Positions 1 through 9,159 of a DNA stretch of 64,000 bases are shown here, piece by piece. Position numbers and translations under genes: made by a program. The notes beneath the pieces are model-generated. The model searched no databases. It was not told the DNA's origin and saw nothing but the letters and a program-made list of their open reading frames with translations. The stretch covers positions 1,254,375 to 1,318,374 of the forward strand of contig JAMLJH010000002.1 in NCBI GenBank assembly GCA_023953615.1. Reading direction: 5' to 3'. Numbering within the stretch: the first letter of the stretch is position 1; every line of letters starts with the position of its first letter. The stretch is from Verrucomicrobiia bacterium. GTDB taxonomy: Bacteria; Verrucomicrobiota; Verrucomicrobiia; Limisphaerales; JADLHS01.

Positions 1-145
1 GCATTGGGGGAGCACCGCCGTCTCGGCGGTGGTCGTTCGCGTCTCGCGGACGACATTTGGTTCTGATAACTGAAACTGGTAGGGCGCGTCACTCGGTGCA
101 CGTCGGGCAATACGGAACTGCGGCGAGACGCCGCAGCCACAATTA
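1..145. repeat. Dispersed repeat family A, left copy (cut by window edge)
   Basis: This stretch is nearly the same as 486-640: both start with the inverted repeat CACCGCCG/CGGCGGTG, then a GGTAGGGCGCGTCAC block, then an imperfect palindrome around GGCGxGACGCC. A third copy lies in the opposite orientation at 25964-26180. No plausible gene covers it. Confidence 0.8.
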
Positions 146-149
146 TTGG

Positions 150-335
150 CCGGGACGATTCGATTGGAGTTTGGGTGGAACGGGCCACTGGCCCGTTCGG
201 TCGGGCTACCAGCCCGACCGCCAAACGTAAAGTGTGCGAACCCAATGAGGTGCGATCTCCGTGCGGCCGGCTGGGCGGCAGGTTGCCGTCCAGAACGGCC
301 AAGTTGGCCGTTCCACCCAGACCAACTGCATCGTT
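150..335. repeat. Dispersed repeat family B, copy 1
   Basis: The block around CGATTGGAGTTTGGGTGGAA, running to GGCCAAGTTGGCCGTTCCAC, recurs at 19538-19682 and (truncated) at 20640-20743. It contains several short palindromes, such as GGGCCACTGGCCC and AACGGCCAAGTTGGCCGTT. Open frames across it are repeat-derived and are not called as genes. Confidence 0.8.
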
Positions 336-416
336 CCGGCTTGGTGACCTTTGCGTTCTTTGCGGTTTCAACCAGCCTGCGGGAGGAACGATTACCACGT
401 CGTCCCCAACTCATCA

Positions 417-640
417 GAGAGATACAACCGCGAAAGACACGAAATACGCGAACGGGAAGACAGTGGAATGATTGGCAAGGGAATGGGAAATGGGGGAGCA
501 CCGCCGCCTCGGCGGTGGTCGTTCGCGTCTCGCGGACGACATGCTGTTCTGATAGCTGAAATCGGTAGGGCGCGTCACGCCGTGCGCGCCGTCGGGCAAT
601 ACGGAACTGCGGCGGGACGCCGCAGCCACATTGTTGGCCG
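417..640. repeat. Dispersed repeat family A, full copy
   Basis: A full-length copy of the family seen at 1-145, here with its left part (417-486, AACCGCGAAAGACACGAAAT and following). The reverse complement of the whole unit is at 25964-26180. Internal hairpins occur at the CACCGCCG/CGGCGGTG and GCGGCGGGACGCCGC segments. Confidence 0.8.
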
Positions 641-752
641 GACACGCGCTCACGACACCGCCGTCGTTATGTCGGGAGGGACGACTTCCACGTTGTCCCC
701 AACTAAATCAGGGACGCGGTGGAACGCGTCCCTCCCAGGGAGATAGCCGCTT
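641..752. other. Gene-free spacer with an inverted repeat
   Basis: Between repeat A and the stop codon at 753. It holds the inverted repeat GGGAGGGACG (674-683) and CGTCCCTCCC (727-736). The same motif appears around 45,970-46,000, so it is another dispersed element. No run of T follows it, so I do not call a terminator. Confidence 0.5.
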
Positions 753-1787
753 TTACGCGCCCATGCCTTCTTCAAACGATCCAGCGGCCAATGGGAAGCA
801 GAGGTTGTCGCGCACGTATTGAATGCCGTTGGCGCTCGTCGCTTCAAGATCGCGAAATGCGCTTTCAGCTTCCACGACCAGCGGTGCGGTCTTTGTACCC
901 ATCACCTGACAATAACGCTGCGGATAACCAATGTTGATCATCAATTCCGCGTAACGCACCATGTTGAGGTCGCCACTCGGAATATCCACAAATTGCATCG
1001 CGCGATCCGGCCAATCCGGTGCCATCATGCGCAGCGGCCGACTGTGCCGCACGACGATGTTCTTCACGTGACAGGCATAAACGCGATCCGCCACCTTGCG
1101 AAAGCGCGTTTCAAAATCTTCGCCTTCCCAGCAATGCGATGGATCGGCATTGACGGTGAGCACCGGATCTCCATCGCAAGCCTTTACGAGCAGGTTAAAA
1201 TCGTCCGCCGTCATGGCGGCGGTGCCGGCGTGAATCTCGTGCGCCAGATAAATCCCCAACTGACGCGCATGGGCGCGCAGCTTCGCGGTTTTTTTGACAA
1301 AGCGCGCCTTGCCTTCTTCGAGCAAATCGTAATCGGCGCCTTTCCAGAAGCCCCACGGATAACCGGTGGCCAGCTCCCAGCCGAAGGCCACGCCCCAGAA
1401 CATCGGGACAATTTTGATGCCGAGTTCGGCGCAAAGATCAAGCAGGCGGAGACAATAATCCTCGGCCCATTGCTCGATTTGCGCCGGGGAACGCTTGGCC
1501 ACATCCGGCGGAACAAACGGACGAATGGTCGGCGTGCCCGTCCACGCGCTGGTATGCACCCAAAACGCGCAATGCGCCGACACGCCGTCGAACTTCATCT
1601 TGGCGCGGGCAAAAGCGTTTTTGATTTCTTTGGCCGATTGCAGGCCGCCTTTGCTGTTTTGCAGCATGAAGTTGGAAGGTTGCGCCCCGGCCGCGCCGGA
1701 TTTTTTGGCGTAGGCCAGAAATTGCGCGAGCGATTTGGCGCCGTGTTGTGCGCCTTCCACACTGGGATGATAACAAGGTTGTGCCAT
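753..1787 (-). CDS. Sugar phosphate isomerase/epimerase-like TIM-barrel protein
   Basis: A 344-residue protein of the xylose-isomerase-like/AP-endonuclease-2 TIM-barrel superfamily. Visible marks are the acidic and histidine strand ends expected for a divalent-metal site: HEIHAGT near residue 184, NADPSHCWEGEDF near 214 and YACHVKN near 238. There is no signal peptide, so it is probably cytoplasmic. In this superfamily members isomerise or epimerise ketoses or cleave inositol-type compounds; the substrate cannot be read from the sequence. It stands alone, divergent from the prepilin gene that follows. The family call is firm, the reaction is not. Confidence 0.85.
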   Translation of the reverse strand: MAQPCYHPSVEGAQHGAKSLAQFLAYAKKSGAAGAQPSNFMLQNSKGGLQSAKEIKNAFARAKMKFDGVSAHCAFWVHTSAWTGTPTIRPFVPPDVAKRSPAQIEQWAEDYCLRLLDLCAELGIKIVPMFWGVAFGWELATGYPWGFWKGADYDLLEEGKARFVKKTAKLRAHARQLGIYLAHEIHAGTAAMTADDFNLLVKACDGDPVLTVNADPSHCWEGEDFETRFRKVADRVYACHVKNIVVRHSRPLRMMAPDWPDRAMQFVDIPSGDLNMVRYAELMINIGYPQRYCQVMGTKTAPLVVEAESAFRDLEATSANGIQYVRDNLCFPLAAGSFEEGMGA

Positions 1788-1931
1788 ATAATTTGGTAGT
1801 TTGTTGAAACTTGCGTCATGCTAGGGACATTGAGGCGACGAATTCAATGCCAAATTAAGGTTCCGCTAATTTTTATTGGCCGGGATTGCGGCAACGACTA
1901 AGTTGCACACCGAAACATCAAAAGTGGCATC

Positions 1932-2732
1932 GTGAATTCGAGTCGTCGAACCCATCGCCCTCCTGTGGCTCTGGAAGCGTTTACGCTGATCGAGTTGTTG
2001 GTGGTCATCGCCATCATTGCCATTCTGGCGGCATTGTTGCTTCCCTCACTGAGCAAGAGCAAAGGAAGTGCCCTGACGGCGTCCTGCCAGAACAACCTGC
2101 GCCAATTGCAAATCTGCTGGCAATTGTATGCCGGGGACAATGACGACATTCTGCCGCCCAACGATTTCTTTTATGTATTTGACCTGAGCAATCCGGGCGG
2201 GGGGACGCTGGGCGACGACAGCCAGACTTGGTGTCGATCCATCGCGCCCCTTGATGACTACCCGATCAATGACGACACTTCGCTGTTATTTCGCTACAAC
2301 CAGAACCAGGGGATTTACCATTGTCCGGCCGACCGCAGCACCGTCACCAATGCGCCCGGAAAATTGCGCAACCGCAGCTACAACATGAGCAACAGCATCA
2401 ACATGTCGCGCGCCAATTCGTTTCGCAAATCCACAGAAATCCCGCGTCCGACGGAACTGTTCACCTTCATTGACACGCACGAAAATGCGATTTGGGATGC
2501 CACTTTCGGCATCTTGGAGTTGGGCGGTCCTCGGCAAAATTATTGGCTGGATGTTCCTGCGGATCGGCACCGGCAGGGCGCCAATCTGGCCTTCGCCGAC
2601 GGCCATGTGGATCTTCACAAGTGGAAACATCCCAAGGGAGAGGTCCCCATTGGCGGGCACACCCTCAACGCGGCAGACTTGGAGGACTTGCGCTGGTTAC
2701 AACAACACATCAAGGGCGCGAACGGTAATTAA
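1932..2732 (+). CDS. Prepilin-type N-terminal cleavage/methylation protein with H-x9-DG motif
   Basis: A 266-residue protein with the type IV prepilin leader: a basic N-terminus, then [19 protein letters not shown] at about residues 16-34, which should be cut before the Phe. The C-terminal half carries [12 protein letters not shown] (H-x9-DG) near residue 215, typical of the very abundant pseudopilin-like secreted proteins of Verrucomicrobia and Planctomycetes. Their role is not established; an extracellular or periplasmic pseudopilin fold is likely. It is a single gene. Two relatives lie in this window at 26881-27708 and 61044-61787. Confidence 0.9.
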   Translation: MNSSRRTHRPPVALEAFTLIELLVVIAIIAILAALLLPSLSKSKGSALTASCQNNLRQLQICWQLYAGDNDDILPPNDFFYVFDLSNPGGGTLGDDSQTWCRSIAPLDDYPINDDTSLLFRYNQNQGIYHCPADRSTVTNAPGKLRNRSYNMSNSINMSRANSFRKSTEIPRPTELFTFIDTHENAIWDATFGILELGGPRQNYWLDVPADRHRQGANLAFADGHVDLHKWKHPKGEVPIGGHTLNAADLEDLRWLQQHIKGANGN

Positions 2733-2881
2733 AAGCATTGCCGCACGGTGAAAGGCTATCGCCTCGTTACCCCATGAAAATGTTGCCCCGCCTTACCAAT
2801 CCGCATTGGTATTGGTTGTAGCGCTGCAATCCAGTCCGCCTTCGCGCGGCCTCGTTGTCAAAACTCTTTAGAAATGTCCCC

Positions 2882-3982
2882 CTAACCTGATTCAGCCTTT
2901 TTCCAATTCCGAATGACGTAGAAACCAAACAGCACGAGTGACGTAACCAACAAAATTATTAAAATCACTCTCGCTTTTGAACTGCCAGATGTGTCTGCGC
3001 TGGCTCGGGCGGCAATCCTTTTCTCGGTCACTATCTTTGCGTCAGTACTACCTAAGAACCGCAATCCATCCGTCCGATACCTCATCTCCTTGAGCTTGGG
3101 GTTGGATTTTTGAAATCTCTTATCTTGAACAAAGAATGTTCCGTTCAAAACCGGGAGGTGATCCGATAACCCACTGACCAATTCCAAAGACTTAATCGCG
3201 CCAGTCACTTTAGCCAAGGGGTAAGTGGTGAAATCAGGGCGTACGCCGTTCCGGCTGAATTCAAAAGCTTTTGGCACCGTCACGCCGCCAACATTGGTTG
3301 CCCCAACTGCAAGGTACACAGCATTGGTGAGTGGGCCGGTGAAGATTGATGGAGTACGAAGTACCACCCTGTTTCCCTTGGTTGATTTGGCGTTGATAAT
3401 ACCATCGTTAAAATACACCAGCGACGAGGGTAATCCCGCTACCGTCTCCAAGCGCCCCCTCATGGTAAAACCTTCCACGCGCAAACGTGGATCATCTAAC
3501 ATCCAAATTGGCTTGTACTGATCGTCCCTGACCTTCGCTAAATAACAATGGGAGGCATAAGCCAACCAGATTATAGAAATCCCCGAAATATCAGAGTCGG
3601 GAACATCATTGTCCTCAACAACCGAGGCGAAATCGTTGACCGCAGGATTGTTGGAAATGTTTACCGAGGAGATATTGTAAATCAATCCATCAACGAACGC
3701 CTTGAGCGAATATTGTCCGCTCGCGGCGTCAACACTTTCGATGAACCAATCACAACCATCCACCAAGACTGTAAAATCACGGTTCCAAAAACGTTGAGCA
3801 CCAGTTGGCAACATTATCCCATAAACAATTTGTCCTTGAGCTTTGAACGCTTGGCTGCCTCCGGTTGCGGCTGGAGCGTCAGGGATTGGGAATAGCGTGA
3901 TAAAAAGAACGGTCAAAGAAAGGCAGCCATTGCCCTTGAATCGTCGGCACAATTTCCCGATTGAAAGTTTACCCGTGCGCAT
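2882..3982 (-). CDS. Hypothetical secreted or anchored protein with C-terminal membrane helix
   Basis: A 366-residue protein I do not recognise. It has a signal peptide (hydrophobic CLSLTVLFITLFPIPDAPA, ending near residue 39), a long polar, probably beta-rich middle, and a C-terminal transmembrane helix (VILIILLVTSLVLFGFYVI, about residues 339-357) followed by a short basic tail. This suggests a type I membrane protein with the bulk outside the cytoplasm. The reading frame is clean, and base composition looks AT-richer than in the flanking housekeeping genes, which may indicate acquisition. It is divergent from glnS. Confidence 0.7.
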   Translation of the reverse strand: MRTGKLSIGKLCRRFKGNGCLSLTVLFITLFPIPDAPAATGGSQAFKAQGQIVYGIMLPTGAQRFWNRDFTVLVDGCDWFIESVDAASGQYSLKAFVDGLIYNISSVNISNNPAVNDFASVVEDNDVPDSDISGISIIWLAYASHCYLAKVRDDQYKPIWMLDDPRLRVEGFTMRGRLETVAGLPSSLVYFNDGIINAKSTKGNRVVLRTPSIFTGPLTNAVYLAVGATNVGGVTVPKAFEFSRNGVRPDFTTYPLAKVTGAIKSLELVSGLSDHLPVLNGTFFVQDKRFQKSNPKLKEMRYRTDGLRFLGSTDAKIVTEKRIAARASADTSGSSKARVILIILLVTSLVLFGFYVIRNWKKAESG

Positions 3983-4270
3983 TGGCCTTGCCTCGATTTG
4001 GTGGACAGGGAGTGAACGTATGTGTCAAACATCCACCCAGGCGACACATTGGAGTTGCACTGAGGCATTTTTCTTCCGCCACCGTCGGGGAACGCAAGCC
4101 GGGTTTCGGTAAATGAGCGTGTGCCATTTCGTGTCCTTTCTTCTTATGACGTGAGTATGGTACGCGCAAAATAAAGAAAAAGACATTCTCAAAGAGTCGA
4201 GACAACTCCACGCAACCTCGCAACCTCGTTGGACAAGCGCCGTTTTCTTTGTTAGCCTGCGCACCATTTT
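3983..4270. other. Divergent intergenic region upstream of glnS
   Basis: About 290 bp between the start of the hypothetical membrane protein (minus) and glnS (plus). It should hold both promoters, but I see no convincing -35/-10 pair. Short open frames on both strands have no protein-like composition and were left out. Confidence 0.4.
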
Positions 4271-6151
4271 ATGAGTTTGGAACAGCCCCAATTCACCGCG
4301 TCTTCCCCCGCGCCAAGTGATTTTATCCGCGATATCGTGGCGCAACATGTTGCCGAGAAAAAATATCCGCGCATCCACACCCGGTTTCCGCCCGAGCCGA
4401 ACGGTTATCTCCACATCGGCCACGCCAAAAGCATTTGCCTGAACTTCGGCATCGCACGGGAGTTTGGCGGAGTGTGCAATTTGCGCATGGACGATACGAA
4501 TCCGGCCAAGGAAGACCTCGAATATGTGGACAGCATTCAAGCTGATGTGAACTGGCTCATTGGCGGTTGGGCGGACGCCAACCTGGGATTGAAGTCCAAA
4601 GGCCAAACGCCAGCGCCGCTCGTGGCCAACGGCCAAACTGATTTCCATCTGCCCCCCGCCAGCGGCGGCGGCCAATCGGATGTCGAACCGTTTTATGCCT
4701 CGGACTATTTCGCCGCGCTTTACGAATACGCGGTGGCGCTGATCAAACAAGGCCAGGCGTACGTTTGCGATTTGACTCCGGAGCAAACCGACGAGTATCG
4801 CCGGCTCGGCAAAGCCTCCCCATTCCGAGACCGCAGCGTGGAGGAAAATCTCGATTTGTTCACCCGCATGAAGAACGGCGAGTTCCCGGACGGGGCAAAA
4901 GTTCTGCGCGCCAAGATCATCGTGGACGCGCCCAATATCTGGTTGCGCGATCCCCTGCTCTACCGCATCAAGCACGCGGAGCATCACCACACCGGCAACG
5001 TCTGGTGCATTTATCCGATGTATGACTTCGCGCATTGCCTGAGCGATTACATCGAAGGCATCACGCACAGCGTTTGCACCCTGGAGTTTGAGGTGCATCG
5101 TCCGCTTTACGACTGGATTTTGGCAAATCTCAATTTGCCTCGCGCGCTGCCGCATCAATATGAATTCGCCCGGCTCAACCTCAGTTACACCGTGATGAGC
5201 AAACGCAAGCTCATGCAGCTTGTGGATGAAAAACTTGTGACCGGCTGGGATGATCCGCGCCTGCCCACCATCTCGGGTTTGCGACGGCGCGGCGTGACTC
5301 CGGAGGCGCTGCGCAACTTCGCTTACAACATTGGCATCACGAAATACAATGGCATCACTGACGTGGCCGTACTGGAGTTCGCCATCCGGGAAGACCTGAA
5401 TAAACGCGCGTTGCGGCGCCTCGCGGTGTTACGCCCGATCAAGGTCGTGCTGACGAATTACCCCGAGGATAAAATCGAGGAACTCGACGCCGTGAATAAT
5501 CCCGAAGCGGCCAGGACGAGCAGTCCCTCGCCCGCCGACGGTGCGCACGGAGTGTCGTGCCCGACCTATTCAGACGAGCACCTTGGCACCAGGAAAGTGC
5601 CGTTCAGCCGCGAACTTTACATTGAACGTGATGACTTTGCGGAAGTTCCACCACCCAAATTTTATCGCCTCAAACCGGGCGGCGAAGTGCGTTTGAAATA
5701 CGCCTACATCATCCGATGTGACGAGGTGATCAAGGACGCTGACGGGAATCTGGTCGAGCTGCGTTGCACCGCCGACCTCGACAGCAAGATGGGCGGCCCG
5801 ACGGCGAATCGCAAAGTGAAGGGCACGATTCATTGGGTTAGCGCGCCGCACGCGGTGGATGCGGAGGTGCGGCTTTATGACCGCCTCTTCACCGAAGCCG
5901 AACCGGAAAAGGACGGGCGCGATTTCAAATCGGTATTAAATCCGCGCAGCCTGGAGATTCTTACCGCCAAATGCGAGCCGAGTCTCCGAAACGCGCAGCC
6001 GTCCGAGCGTTATCAATTTGAGCGGCTGGCTTATTTTGCCTTGGACGCGGAGGCCGCAGCGGCGGACGGCGCCGCCCGGCTGGTGTTCAATCGCACCATC
6101 ACCCTGAAGGACGCCTGGGCGAAGCAGACCCAAAAAGGCGGCGGCAAATAA
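4271..6151 (+). CDS. glnS: Glutaminyl-tRNA synthetase with two lineage-specific insertions
   Basis: GlnRS charges tRNA-Gln directly with glutamine. The class I signatures are clear: HIGH in EPNGYLHIGHAKS (residues ~38-50), the MDDTNPAKE block, and VMSKRKL for KMSKS near residue 311. The C-terminal anticodon-binding beta barrels follow (VPFSRELYIERDDF, KGTIHWVSAPHA). At 626 residues it is about 70 longer than E. coli GlnRS. The excess is two insertions: ~35-40 residues at nucleotides ~4590-4690 before FYASDYF, and ~25 residues at ~5510-5585 before GTRKVPFS. The second contains the repeat-A-like peptide PADGAHGVSCPTYS. The gene is convergent with typA, 6 bp apart. Confidence 0.97.
   Translation: MSLEQPQFTASSPAPSDFIRDIVAQHVAEKKYPRIHTRFPPEPNGYLHIGHAKSICLNFGIAREFGGVCNLRMDDTNPAKEDLEYVDSIQADVNWLIGGWADANLGLKSKGQTPAPLVANGQTDFHLPPASGGGQSDVEPFYASDYFAALYEYAVALIKQGQAYVCDLTPEQTDEYRRLGKASPFRDRSVEENLDLFTRMKNGEFPDGAKVLRAKIIVDAPNIWLRDPLLYRIKHAEHHHTGNVWCIYPMYDFAHCLSDYIEGITHSVCTLEFEVHRPLYDWILANLNLPRALPHQYEFARLNLSYTVMSKRKLMQLVDEKLVTGWDDPRLPTISGLRRRGVTPEALRNFAYNIGITKYNGITDVAVLEFAIREDLNKRALRRLAVLRPIKVVLTNYPEDKIEELDAVNNPEAARTSSPSPADGAHGVSCPTYSDEHLGTRKVPFSRELYIERDDFAEVPPPKFYRLKPGGEVRLKYAYIIRCDEVIKDADGNLVELRCTADLDSKMGGPTANRKVKGTIHWVSAPHAVDAEVRLYDRLFTEAEPEKDGRDFKSVLNPRSLEILTAKCEPSLRNAQPSERYQFERLAYFALDAEAAAADGAARLVFNRTITLKDAWAKQTQKGGGK
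5521..5582. repeat. Repeat family A fragment inside glnS
   Basis: The segment CGACGGTGCGCACGGAGTG and following bases match the core of repeat A at 26016-26060 (CGACGGCGCGCACGGAGTG...CCTACC...CAG...GAGCAC-like). The reading frame stays open, so the repeat is translated as part of GlnRS between its two C-terminal barrel segments. Confidence 0.6.
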
Positions 6152-6157
6152 CCGGAA

Positions 6158-7990
6158 TCAATCCAGAAACTTGATCGAGCGGTTTTTCTCGCTGCGCTTG
6201 CGACGGGTCTCATCCAGTTCCTTTTTGCGCAGGCGCAAATTCTTGGGCGTCGCTTCCACGTACTCGTCCACGTCAATGTATTCCAAGGCCCGCTCCAGCG
6301 AGAGGCGCAACGGCGGCACCAGTTGAATTCCCTTGCCGTCGCCTTGCGAACGCATGTTGGTGAGTTTCTTCTCTTTCACGGGATTGACCGGGATGTCGTT
6401 TTCGCGCGCGTTTTCCCCCACAATCATGCCCGCGTAAACCGCGTCGCCGGGTTCAACCAACAGCCGGCCGCGCTCCTGAATCATGTTCAGCGCGTAACTT
6501 GTCGCCTCGCCATTATCCATGCTGACCAGCGAACCGTTCTTGCGCGCGGCAATTTCACCGCGATCCTCGCCATACTCGTGGAACAAATGGCTCATGACCC
6601 CCAGACCCCGCGTCGAGTTCACGAGGTCGGTTTCAAATCCGATCAAACCGCGCATGGGCACCAACGCTTCAATCGTCACCTGATCTCCATGATGGTGCAT
6701 GTTGGTGATTTGAGCCTTGCGGAAGGAGAGGTTCTCCATGATGTGCCCCAAACAATCCTGCGGAATTTCCACGAACACTTTTTCAATCGGCTCCAGCGCG
6801 TTGCCGGCGGCATCCTTTTTCCACAACACCTCGGGCCGGGACACGAGCACTTCATAACCCTCGCGCCGCATTTGCTCGACCAAAATGGCGATTTGCATCT
6901 CGCCACGTCCGCTGACCGCAAAAATCTTGGGATCACTGGTCGGCGCGATGCGCAGGGCCACGTTGGTGCGCGTCTCCCGGACCAGCCGCTCCCAAATGTG
7001 GCGCGCGGTGACGAGCTTGCCATCGCGACCCGCCAGCGGCCCGTCGTTCACGGCGAATTCCATTTGAATCGTCGGCGGGTCAATCGGGATGTACGGCAGG
7101 GCCGGATGAGTTTCGCTGTCGCAGATGGTTTCTCCGATGAAAACCTCTTCAAACCCGGTGATGCCCACAATGTCGCCCGCCTGCGCCTCTTCCACCTCGA
7201 TGCGCTTCATGCCCTCGAAGTGGTAAAGCATGGTGATTTTACCCCGGGTGATCTTGCCGTTGCCGTGACGGCAAATCGCCGCGTCGCCCGCGCGGATTTT
7301 GCCTTCGTAAATTTTACCGAACGCAATGCGGCCGAGGTAATCGCTGTAATCCAGATTGGCGACCAGCACTTGAAAGCCGGCGCCGGCCTTGGCGCGGGGC
7401 GGCGGAATATGGCGGATGATCGCCTCGAACAACGGCGCCATGGTCTGGCTTTCTTGATCCAAACGCTCCTTGGCGTAGCCCTGCTTGGCCGAGCAATAAA
7501 TAAACGGGAAATCCAGTTGTTCGTCCGTCGCGTTGAGTGAAATGAACAGTTCGAAAACTTGATCCAGCACCTTCTTGGGATTGGCGTTATCGCGGTCAAT
7601 TTTATTGATCACCACGATGGGTTTGGCGCCCGCCTCCAACGCCTTGCGCAACACAAAGCGCGTCTGCGCCTGCGGCCCCTCCGCCGAATCCACCACCAAC
7701 AGCACCCCGTCAATCATGTTCATGATGCGCTCGACTTCACCGCCGAAATCGGCGTGGCCGGGCGTATCCACGATGTTGATGTGATACTCCTTGTATTTGA
7801 ACGCGGCGTTCTTGGCGCGAATGGTGATGCCCTTTTCCCTTTCCAGGTCCATGGAATCCATGAGCCGCTCGGTCTGGGTCTCGGCTTGATTGGCGCGGAA
7901 CGTCCCCGACTGCTTGAGCAGGCAATCCACGAGCGTGGTTTTGCCATGATCCACGTGCGCAATAATCGCAATGTTTCGAATGTGCTGCAT
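6158..7990 (-). CDS. typA: Ribosome-associated translational GTPase TypA/BipA
   Basis: A 610-residue translational GTPase of the EF-G-like superfamily that binds 70S ribosomes and helps late 50S assembly and stress adaptation. All G motifs are present: G1 AHVDHGKTT (residues ~10-18), G3 [12 protein letters not shown] (~76), G4 NKIDRDNA (~130), G5 YCSAKQG (~165). The downstream region has the EF-Tu-like domain II, the EF-G III/V-like domains ([21 protein letters not shown]) and the BipA-specific C-terminal domain ([11 protein letters not shown]). Length is normal for the family. It is convergent with glnS and is the last gene before the small-gene array. Confidence 0.97.
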   Translation of the reverse strand: MQHIRNIAIIAHVDHGKTTLVDCLLKQSGTFRANQAETQTERLMDSMDLEREKGITIRAKNAAFKYKEYHINIVDTPGHADFGGEVERIMNMIDGVLLVVDSAEGPQAQTRFVLRKALEAGAKPIVVINKIDRDNANPKKVLDQVFELFISLNATDEQLDFPFIYCSAKQGYAKERLDQESQTMAPLFEAIIRHIPPPRAKAGAGFQVLVANLDYSDYLGRIAFGKIYEGKIRAGDAAICRHGNGKITRGKITMLYHFEGMKRIEVEEAQAGDIVGITGFEEVFIGETICDSETHPALPYIPIDPPTIQMEFAVNDGPLAGRDGKLVTARHIWERLVRETRTNVALRIAPTSDPKIFAVSGRGEMQIAILVEQMRREGYEVLVSRPEVLWKKDAAGNALEPIEKVFVEIPQDCLGHIMENLSFRKAQITNMHHHGDQVTIEALVPMRGLIGFETDLVNSTRGLGVMSHLFHEYGEDRGEIAARKNGSLVSMDNGEATSYALNMIQERGRLLVEPGDAVYAGMIVGENARENDIPVNPVKEKKLTNMRSQGDGKGIQLVPPLRLSLERALEYIDVDEYVEATPKNLRLRKKELDETRRKRSEKNRSIKFLD

Positions 7991-8329
7991 AATGTTACCA
8001 CCGGGACCCTGCCCTGCATATCAACCGGCACGACGCTGAAGGTGGAAAAACACAGACGGAGCGTGTCACGAGAAAGGCGGGATTCGCCGGGTTGAAGAGC
8101 ATGACGATTTTTCGTCACAGGTCAAGTCACGGATTCTTCAAATCGGAGTAACGCCAAAAGCCACTGCGATTCCCTTGAAAATCAAGGAATTGAGCGCCGC
8201 TCGTCAGTTTGAGCGGGCGCGACGGAACGGCGCATCACGCAAGCAAGACCTATCAATATTGCAGAAACCGAACGGCTTCATTCCGCTCGACGTATCCTCG
8301 CCAACACGGCCGCGCTCCGACTGATCAAG
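7991..8329. other. Intergenic spacer between typA and the small-gene array
   Basis: About 340 bp with no credible gene. It contains a near-perfect palindrome at 8169-8190 (ATTCCCTTGA / TCAAGGAAT) without a T-run. On the minus strand this spacer is both the 3' side of the last array gene, whose stop lies in CGATAAC, and the likely promoter region of typA. Confidence 0.5.
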
Positions 8330-8692
8330 TTATCGTGCTTTTGTCTTGTGTTCACTCATCCATGTGGTGCGCGCTGTCGTGCAACGGGAGCAAACAAAGA
8401 CTCGTCCACGCCGCTCGACCAGCGGAATACAAAAACCAGTACCGTATGGCTCGTCTGCGTGTGGAAACAACTGGCATCTCGCCTTGCTTGTGTCAGTGGG
8501 CATCTTCATGCCGAACTCAAGACTAACGACCTGCGGCGACATGGTGATACCATGAACCTCGCACGTCGCTGAACGATTAGTGGTGAAGTCGTAGATGGCA
8601 TCGGGGTCGTTGCCGGTGATTGTGACGTAGTGCTGCGACCGACAGCCAACTAAAAGCGCACTGGCAAGAGCGATGAAAATCGCGATGCGCAT
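8330..8692 (-). CDS. Small hypothetical lipoprotein (array gene 5)
   Basis: A 120-residue predicted lipoprotein. The start chosen is the ATG at 8692, because it begins a lipoprotein signal peptide MRIAIFIALASALLVGC (lipobox LLVGC); the longer open frame upstream is the intercassette spacer. The mature part has Cys residues in pairs (ATCEVHGITM, KARCQL, FVCSRC) and a conserved-looking CEVHGxxM segment. I do not recognise a family with confidence. Its stop TAA is followed by C, giving the ATAAC end seen at other boundaries here, and its start lies 10 bases after a GTTAG core on the coding strand. Confidence 0.7.
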   Translation of the reverse strand: MRIAIFIALASALLVGCRSQHYVTITGNDPDAIYDFTTNRSATCEVHGITMSPQVVSLEFGMKMPTDTSKARCQLFPHADEPYGTGFCIPLVERRGRVFVCSRCTTARTTWMSEHKTKAR

Positions 8693-8700
8693 ACGCAATG

Positions 8701-8778
8701 AGCTAACGCCCCCCAGCCCAATGCCCCGGCGCACAGAACGCCACGGTTGCAACCGCGTCGCCCCCGTCGAGTTAGATG
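8701..8778 (-). other. Candidate attC-like recombination site between array genes 4 and 5
   Basis: On the minus strand this 78-bp segment starts with ATCTAAC, which fits the attC R'' consensus RYYYAAC, and ends with GCGTTAGCT, close to GTTRRRY. Inside are the palindrome CGGTTGCAACCG and the hairpin GGCG/CGCC. It separates two short lipoprotein genes: the upstream stop is 12 bp away and the downstream ATG about 10 bp away. The inner L boxes do not pair well, so the identification is tentative. Confidence 0.4.
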
Positions 8779-8789
8779 CAGTGAATGGC

Positions 8790-9152
8790 CTACCGCTTCG
8801 ATAAATGTCGGACAACATATTCATTATAAAGACGTGCGTATTCCACCTGCGCGGTTCGAAGCTCTGCATCCTCGACATCACAGCCGATGCCCGCGTCGGC
8901 GCGTGGTAAGGCCTTCACGAGCGAGAAGCAATCAGAGTTAATACCGGGAGCGTACGGAGCTTCCGTGCCACTGATGTAAATCTTTGCCGTTCCTGCGGCG
9001 AGGTCGCGGCGCGCTTCTGGAATCGCCTGGTCGGAGCGCCAATCCACCAATGTGCGGTCGGGGTAACGCAATATCTTTCCGTCAACCAATGAATGTGATG
9101 ATGAACACCCAAACAAACACCCGAGAATCAAAATTGTTAGAAACGCTTTCAT
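8790..9152 (-). CDS. Small hypothetical lipoprotein (array gene 4)
   Basis: A 120-residue predicted lipoprotein: signal MKAFLTILILGCLFGC with lipobox LFGC at residue 16, then a short hydrophilic mature domain ending in VVRHLSKR. It has no family I recognise. The start ATG lies 7 bases after the GTTAG core at 9160-9164 (minus strand), and the 3' end is followed by ATCTAAC. It is therefore bounded on both sides by the same core sequences as its neighbours, as a mobile cassette gene would be. Confidence 0.7.
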   Translation of the reverse strand: MKAFLTILILGCLFGCSSSHSLVDGKILRYPDRTLVDWRSDQAIPEARRDLAAGTAKIYISGTEAPYAPGINSDCFSLVKALPRADAGIGCDVEDAELRTAQVEYARLYNEYVVRHLSKR

Positions 9153-9159
9153 TGTAGGG

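Noticed and set aside
417..640. Small protein genes in the repeat region
   Set aside because: The same peptides recur wherever repeat A is present and in more than one frame, so they reflect the repeat and not a gene.
819..1799. 326-codon plus-strand open frame
   Set aside because: It lies opposite the sugar isomerase-like gene, which has clear family motifs; the plus frame has the His/Arg-rich composition of an antisense shadow in GC-rich DNA.
6323..7540. 405-codon plus-strand open frame
   Set aside because: Antisense to typA, whose GTPase motifs are complete; no motif in the plus frame.
8330..8881. 183-residue version of array gene 5
   Set aside because: The N-terminal 63 codons lie across the attC-like spacer, and a perfect lipoprotein signal starts at the internal ATG (8692).
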